Source: Phoronis australis
Taxonomy: Eukaryota; Phoronida; Phoronidae
Length of the DNA: 64,000 nucleotides
Reading direction: 5' to 3'
Assembly: GCA_002633005.1 (NCBI GenBank)
Contig: NMRA01000409.1
Location: forward strand, 127,983-191,982
Within the stretch, counting starts at the first letter, position 1; each line of letters starts with the position of its first letter. The notes beneath the pieces were generated by a model that did no database searches, had not been told where the DNA came from, and worked only from the letters and a program-made list of their open reading frames with translations. This document shows positions 57,749 through 64,000 of this stretch, piece by piece. The position numbers and the translations under genes were made by a program.

Positions 57749-58994
57749 AGTGTGAAATACGGTTTCAGAATAATAATGTTGGCCTAAATGAGGTTTATTT
57801 ACAACACTTGGGATGCAACTGAGATCTCGCCTACGTAAGAAGACTCATCTATCACTGGAAATGTCATTTCATACATGTAAGTGTTCTGGTTGGTAGCACT
57901 TCATTGGTTACTTCTACGAGTCAACGTAACTTTTAGTTGACGGTTTTCGAATCGAAAGAGGACGATGTTTAGTTTTTTTATTGTTTTCTGTTATACAGAA
58001 TTTGTTAAATGCACGACACTTTTCATTGTTCACAGTCTTTATTCCGTTGCGTTCATAATTTCGGAACAAAACTCTACTCTCAACTGAACATAGATACAGT
58101 AACTGACCTAGCGACATAATTTATTGTTTAGGGATATTAAATTCAACGCAGTTATCATTGACTGTAGTCTCACTCTGGTCTTGGCTTAGACCGATTTCGA
58201 TCTTTCTTCTGGTCTTAAGAAACTTCATAAAACGAGACTAGCCCGATTTCGGACTAAGTCAAGACACAAAAAGGCTTATGAAATGCATCCCTGTTTCCAG
58301 TTGCCTGAAACAGTCCCAAAAGGGGACTAAATCTATTGCATGTTCGTGGGTTTGTGAAAAGACCGGTTGTCCTATCTTATGCTGTTTTTGAGTTTCATTC
58401 GTTACCAAGTCAATTTTTGGCATTGATACAAAGCGAGAGTGACCTCTTCGTTGAATTCTAAGTATCACTGAAAATAAGTACCGATCTTACCATGCAACGA
58501 CTCTTATTTAAGCACTAAGTCCCTAATTATTTAGATTGAACTAAGGGCTCAGTTTTTAGTTATATTATTAGAAAATTGAAATAGTCTAAGAGGAGATCAT
58601 AATGAAGATAATATGATAGAAAAAAGACTACATGTGAAAGTAAAGAACGAAGCAAATGCGCAAAAGATTTAGGTAAATTAGTTGAATCCCTGTTTGGAAC
58701 TGTTCCATGCAACCGTGCACACACTCTTTAACCACTAAAATGAAGTGATCTCTGCACAACCTAATTCTACATCGACTAGTACTGATGTATTGGATGACGT
58801 CACAGAGTATCCGTAATAATTTCAATGACTCATAAAATCCAAAATTTCTGTGTTTGAGTGCCGTAATGGCGCAGATCTGTTAGGCAATGTTCGGCACGAT
58901 GTGTACACTTGTTCATGGAAACGCCTTAAAACATAACCTCTTTCATAGTATGTTTTCTTAAAAAAGTATTTAATACCCCATTTATCCTAGGCAC
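57749..58994. other. no gene recognised
   Basis: AT-rich. The minus-strand frames at 57914-58117, 58259-58468 and 58628-58825 have no support. Confidence 0.45.
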
Positions 58995-59235
58995 ATTTTA
59001 GAGCAAAAATGACAATTCAGGAGAAATGCTTACAATTAGGGGAGAAATCATTGACGACATTGGAGAATCAGGTGAAGAATTGGATAGCTTAAATGAATGA
59101 TAATTCAGGGAGAAACTGGCATCCGTTTGGTGACGATATGCGAAGAATTTATATTGATTTAAGGCAAAACTGATAAAAATCCGCGGAGATGATTCGAGAA
59201 AAAATTTTTATGACGATTTGGGAGATATTGCGTAC
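58995..59235 (+). repeat. degenerate GACGA-type tandem array, copy 2
   Basis: Same type of unit as at 56200-56465, for example aggggagaaatcattgacga, tttggtgacgatatgcgaag and atgacgatttgggagatatt. The two arrays, about 2.8 kb apart, may be parts of one older array or independent copies of one repeat family. Confidence 0.65.
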
Positions 59236-61640
59236 CCTAATTTGCCCGCGGCACATCCGCTAAAGCAAATAGAAACAAACCGCTTCATGAACCAATTACG
59301 TCAGAGCAAAATAGGTGACCATGTCTTTTCCCCAGTTGGCACTGTAAATTTCACCACGCGAAAACCAAACTCTCCTCGATATCTATGTTAATGAATATAA
59401 CGCATACGTTGGATCGTACCTGATAAATTAGTTAACACATTTTCGAGTCAGTAAATTCCTTAGACCATAAGAATTAACCTTATTATGCTGAAATCTATTG
59501 ATTTGTGTGTTTTTATCAATGAGATTCGTGGAACATGTATTCCTGGGAGCGGACACTAGCATGTGTGTATGTTTGAATAAACCGTTATGAAACTGCAGTG
59601 GTAATAGCAAAACGGCTAGGAAGTGAAATGTGAAAGGCTTTACGGTTGACTTGTCATTGTGTAAATGTATGGCCGTGTGAAAAATACAATGGCACAAAGT
59701 TAGAAAAATAAATATTCGACAAATTTCGACGATTGTGGGTCCATATTCAACTCATTTGTACTCACATATGAACTATTTCCAATCATTGTCAAGCGAATAG
59801 GCCGTGCCTAAAACGTCGACAGTATGTCCTAGTCAGCAAAAGCTAAATCACTCCTTTCTAGCTTTGGCAATTTCTTGGAGCAAAATGTTGTGGGATACCG
59901 AAATGGAGTTGATTTGTCCGGGTCCGCAAAAACGATTATGTGTCCTTGAAAATTACCACCTTTTGAAAGGCTACTTCATTATCTTCGCTGAAGCGAGCTT
60001 AAGGAGTTAAAAATATTCCCTGAACTTACCATAAAATGGACCAAATATGCGCACATCTCCACGAAACGCGTGGAGCAGGGTAACAACAACGGCCTCAGCT
60101 ATACTGATTATAGCCCCGGGTTACCGTGAAAATCGGCGTGTGTGCCTTCGGCGGTCTTGAATGACAATTTTTCTTGAAACACGATTGTACGTTAGCTGCC
60201 TTGTATGTATGATGCTGGAGATCTAACTGACAACTTTCTGAGTGCTCTCTGAGCTAACACCTTTCAAGATGTGTTGTAGTATAAACAAATAAACCTGTGC
60301 TTGGATCTATGATGCACGCCAATTAAATTAATTAACAATGATCAAAAATTTTTGCTTTTAAAGCAATCATACAACGGAGATGATCTTAAATAAGTGCGAT
60401 GAAGCGCATTAAGCGTCTGGTTGTGGCAAAACAATATCTTACGGAAATCTCCGTCTTGGAGGCTGCTCATTTTGCAATTGTTGAGGAATTCACAGTGTGC
60501 TTCCATTCAGGAAATCTATAATCAATTAGAAAGGTATTTTGTTATCATATGTACGCCGACCATTTACATTATTTTGAAATTTGATTTATATTCTTGCTGA
60601 ACAAACTTGATTTACGGCATCCATTATTTAAGTGACATTTGAAAGAAAAGCGCATGGGCACGATAAATTATTCACAGGCAGATATTAGAGGAAAATGACA
60701 TTAGTTCAAGCGACTGTACCTATAACAGTTGAGCACCGATGGGATTATTTTACACCAAACATGATTTGTTAACATGGCAGCGGAAATTGGTCCAAAATGA
60801 ACGCGAGATGTTTCGACGTTGTCTCAAGTTGTGCCTTTTACTTATTCCTGTGGAAATTGGTGCGGGTGTGTGCACAAGAGGGTCGCATTAACAAGTTAGA
60901 ATGGGATTACATGGCAATGATCGTTCGCAGTCTTCTGTCTGAAGCTCATCTATAAAGTTAACACAGTCTCTTTGTTTACTGCGCTTGTATTAAATGATTC
61001 AAATTTGTCCTGCATACCTTACCTCCATAGTATGCTGTTTAGAGAATATTTAGAATAATATACGCCCAAAGTAACAACAAAATATTGGTTTAAGTATGTA
61101 CTTTTAATTTAAAACAATTATGCTTAGATATCGAAAGTAACGCATGGCTCTTGTGGAGTGAACCAATGATATTCATACAGTCAGGAACTTGGGCACAAAA
61201 CCGATCACGTGCTTGCGGCCGGAACGAGTCTACGAGTGCAAGCAATATGTGCCTCCCTCCTAGTCTGACATTGAGGTTACTGTTTAGTACTCGCCATTAT
61301 GCTAAGTACGCATTTCTGCCACAGCAACCTTTTCTGGTGTTATGGACCCTCAATGAAGCAAGACTATGGGATTTAAGATTTATTTCGCGAAGAATTCCAT
61401 AACTTTAGGTGACGTCACATGAATTACGACTGGGTAATATTATATTTGTAACTTCCTCAAAAATGACGGCTGGCGAGGGAAGCTCAAGCGAAACTCTACA
61501 GAATTTCATGGATATTTTCAGATTATGCTAATTTAATTTTCTTCAGGGTCATGATATGAGTTAACTGTATGTTATTGCTTTTTCATTCAATTTTTATACC
61601 ATTTCATTTGCTATATTTTTAAACGAGTAACTTTTAACAG
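59236..61640. other. no confident gene
   Basis: AT-rich. A tiny frame from ATG at 61463 (MTAGEGSSSETLQNFMDIFR) looks like a protein start, but it contains no GT donor before its stop. Other frames (59804-60010, 61151-61402) have no support. Confidence 0.35.
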
Positions 61641-61728
61641 GAAGTACTGCCGCTTCTGGTCAGGCCACTGATGCCAGCCTAGAGAGAATGCAACTGCCTA
61701 CAACGAGCGCTGAATTCATGCATCATTC
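61641..61728 (+). CDS. possible internal exon (unidentified)
   Basis: Acceptor gagtaacttttaacag (with a taac branch-point-like word) is followed by an open frame STAASGQATDASLERMQLPT... to a weak donor (cattc|gtatca). The composition resembles a flexible Ala/Ser/Thr linker. The frame stays open to about 61785 if the donor is not used. Possibly related to the protein-like ATG frame about 180 bp upstream, but no legal splice joins them. Confidence 0.25.
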
Positions 61729-62475
61729 GTATCATTTAGTTGTCATTACGTTTACAGGGGACGAAATGACATGCACTACAACATAAGACAGGAAATAAAT
61801 CCAAAGTACGCTGACAAGGCGAAGCAATCGGGTCACACTGACTGCCCGAGCAATTTCGACCTGGCCTAATGGCGCCCAGAATAATTTGCCCCATCTCGGA
61901 TGCGGTACAAAATACTTTAATTCCGCGAAACCGGTTCTTCTACTTCGGTATGGAAAAAAACTATTGCCGTTGATTATCTCCAGTACCAACTTACCTATCT
62001 GTCTGTGTGTTTTATTCGACTTCAGAAATAGCTCGATGTACTCGCAATGTTACCCCTGTTTGTGTGCGAGTGTACAGACTCACTGTTTATAGAGAAGAAG
62101 TAAACTGGATAAAGAAACTTTAACCTGAATTCTGATCCTAGAATTGCTAACTCAGTCAAACACATTTAATATATTGTAAATACGTTTTCGTGTTATCTAT
62201 TAAAGCATAGATTATAGTACATGGACCGCCAACTCCGTATACTTTCAATGGACGAAATCTGCTGTTTCGCACAACCCGTTACGTCATTATTCACTAACGT
62301 CACCTGGCCAAATTATCTTTTACTTTTTATGAACTTCAGTCGCACTTCACGCAATTTTTTATGAATTTACCTTAGTTGGCTACAGACTGACCCATTTTTA
62401 TAAAAACTCGCAACGCACAGAAACGTTTACACAACTTACGCCCTGTAGCCTACGCAGGTCCTGGAGGAGACGGTG
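61729..62475. other. no gene recognised
   Basis: AT-rich; the opposite frames at 61732-61989 and 61886-62092 overlap and are not supported. Confidence 0.45.
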
Positions 62476-62540
62476 TGACCTAGTGTGATAGCTGCCTGAC
62501 TTCTTTACTAGAGGTCGGGGGTTAGAATCCCACTGGGTCA
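62476..62540 (+). ncRNA. tRNA-derived SINE head (tRNA-like fold)
   Basis: tgaccta (62476-62482) pairs fully, one pair being G-T, with tgggtca (62534-62540) as an acceptor-like stem. gacctagtgtgatagc resembles a Pol III A box missing one base, and gggttagaatcc resembles a B box inside a T-arm with four of five stem pairs. The anticodon region does not form a standard arm. The outer bases extend the stem (gtgtgacc with ggtcacac). This fits a tRNA-derived SINE head better than a functional tRNA; about 60 bp of unrelated sequence and an AT-rich tail (ctatattaataaagc) follow. Confidence 0.55.
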
Positions 62541-64000
62541 CACTTCCAAACCCGTGAGTCAGGTTTCAAGCTCCTCAGCTCGGTTTTAACTCTATATTAA
62601 TAAAGCATGCAAATGGTACCTAGTGTTCTGTGCAATGGGCGCACGTGCACTGCCTGTGCACGTCTGGTGACGTATATCAGACAGTCTGCAATTATATTTA
62701 TGCAGCTCCTGATACGAATGAGCTAACGCACGCTGCATTATCGGACCAAAACGCATTATCGGATCGCATGATTATACATGCGTGTATGCAGTGATCTTAA
62801 GCACCTCATTAGAAAGAAAGCGGGCAAAATAAAACACGATGATCGCTAGGACAGTCAAGGTGGAAACGAGTAGCGTGTTGCCCAAGGCAAATCATCTAAA
62901 TAAAACAAAATTAAAGCGCGCTTATTACATATTTAACGAAGTCAGCTTTAAACTTTGTAAAGACTGGGAGATGGCGTGGGCCTTCATTGATGGAAACAGG
63001 ACGGTCCAAAAAGTGCAGCCCTTACAAAACTCCTCTGCATCCTAATCCGTTGTGTTGGACATGCTGGCTGCAACGAAGTCCTTTTGTCACGGTTTCTACA
63101 TAAATCACACCATGAGCATTCCAATTTCCTTGTCATGTTACCTCTTATTGATTCGGACTTTGTTTGGGGAGCTTCCATTTGCTTATGCGAAACACCAACT
63201 TGAATATGATACCTGGTTTCTGTTACTATATATGCAGCTTGGTGGTTAATTGGATACAGAAACCATTAGACGTTGGTTTCCCAACAGCTGCGCTGCTCCC
63301 CATGATACACAGATACATGTTAGATGCAGGCTACAGTTTACTAATTTTTTAACTTCACGCATTTACTACATGTATGTTTTAAATAAACGTGCGGTACATA
63401 TTTTTAGGTAAACGCGGGAAGTTATGGGGGGCACACAGTGATGCACTGTTTTGAGAGTGGCGGAATAATAACCTTCTCAGTTAGACCAAAGATTTTATAG
63501 ATATAGTATCTTTGGTTAGACGCCGAACTCGCAATTGTGCACTTAAAGACTGTATCTGTTTAGAAATGTTTGTTTTGATTGTACATTAGGCCGCTCGTAG
63601 GTTTACTCTATGTGCACCCAAGTCTCCAACGAATTTATCGGCACATTAAAGACTTTACAGAGCCATCACACATCGAGGTGAGCTTATCGCTATTCATTGG
63701 CTTTGCCGAATGTGTATTGGGTGGACTAATTGTAGCCGCAGCCAATGCTCCTGTTTAGCGTACTAGTTTCAGAGTCAACAAATAAGTAAGGCAGACGACC
63801 AAAATGACATTTTTGAAATTGAAAAGTAAATATAAACCGTCTTCTGGTTTTTAAAATCGGTGCATTATAAGAAATATTATAGCGAATACGTTTTCTTCAT
63901 CAGCGCGACTCAGCCACGCGTGACCTGGCTTTTCTCAAGAGAAACTTGGTCTACCGAACGTTGCGCTATGTAAATGCATGCATTCAGGTAGTTACGAGGG
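62541..64000. other. no gene recognised
   Basis: AT-rich to the end of the window. The frames at 62839-63045, 62984-63178, 63052-63249 and 63164-63352 overlap on both strands and have no support. A local palindromic pair agattttatagata/tatctttggt lies at about 63491-63516. Confidence 0.45.

Noticed and set aside
61463-61532. Frame MTAGEGSSSETLQNF as a first exon joined to 61641
   Set aside because: No GT dinucleotide exists before its stop codon, so no ordinary donor can join it to the next candidate exon.
1-64000. CRISPR array or bacterial defence system
   Set aside because: No regularly spaced identical repeats, no Cas-like proteins, no operon structure; the DNA is clearly animal-like.

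Overview
The window looks like intergenic or intron-rich DNA from a marine invertebrate animal, most likely a cnidarian such as a coral or anemone. The sequence is AT-rich, has no bacterial-style gene packing, carries many degenerate TACATGTA-type motifs, and holds many miniature inverted-repeat elements plus a DIRS-like retrotransposon. A THAP zinc-finger remnant and a P2X7-tail-like remnant also fit a cnidarian. Species identity is inference. Five isolated N bases (1560, 12265, 35467, 53139, 54700) show that this is a draft assembly.

No complete, confidently identifiable protein-coding gene is visible. Coding evidence is of three kinds. (1) Retroelement remains: a broken DIRS-type reverse transcriptase with gag-like fragments upstream, on the minus strand at about 53.3-55.4 kb. 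(2) A tail-to-tail pair of damaged gene remnants at 28.2-28.8 kb: a plus-strand acidic protein like the P2X7 C-terminal family, and a minus-strand THAP domain with one frameshift. (3) About a dozen unidentified exon candidates, supported only by an open frame plus good splice signals. The best are the minus-strand exons at 17985-18259, 5289-5564, 21552-21795 and 38391-38705, and the short plus-strand exon at 48178-48243. Many listed open frames begin with non-ATG codons and are chance frames.

Repeats dominate the layout. 0-5 kb: a MITE, a second MITE family and a nested inverted-repeat transposon (3112-4866). 5-11 kb: a possible CpG-rich promoter with a minus-strand first exon, then plain AT-rich DNA. 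11.4-13.7 kb: a 0.9/1.4 kb tandem duplication split by one N, with a 489-bp insertion in one copy, probably two haplotypes left side by side. 14-15 kb: an inverted-repeat element. 17-26 kb: exon candidates and several long hairpins. 26.7 kb: a decayed tRNA-like sequence. 28 kb: the P2X7/THAP remnants. 30.3-31 kb: a cluster of RFX X-box-like palindromes in a degenerate repeat. 39.5-43 kb: a 737-bp direct repeat pair. 50.1-51.8 kb: a diverged giant palindrome of about 1.7 kb. 52.5-55.4 kb: a foldback MITE inserted beside a dispersed repeat, then the DIRS-like element. 56-59 kb: two degenerate GACGA-type tandem arrays and a 47-bp pure alternating purine-pyrimidine tract. 62.5 kb: a tRNA-derived SINE head.

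I see no operon, pathway or classical defence system. The most unusual items are the diverged giant palindrome, the X-box array, the recurrent foldback family and the assembly-junction duplication.
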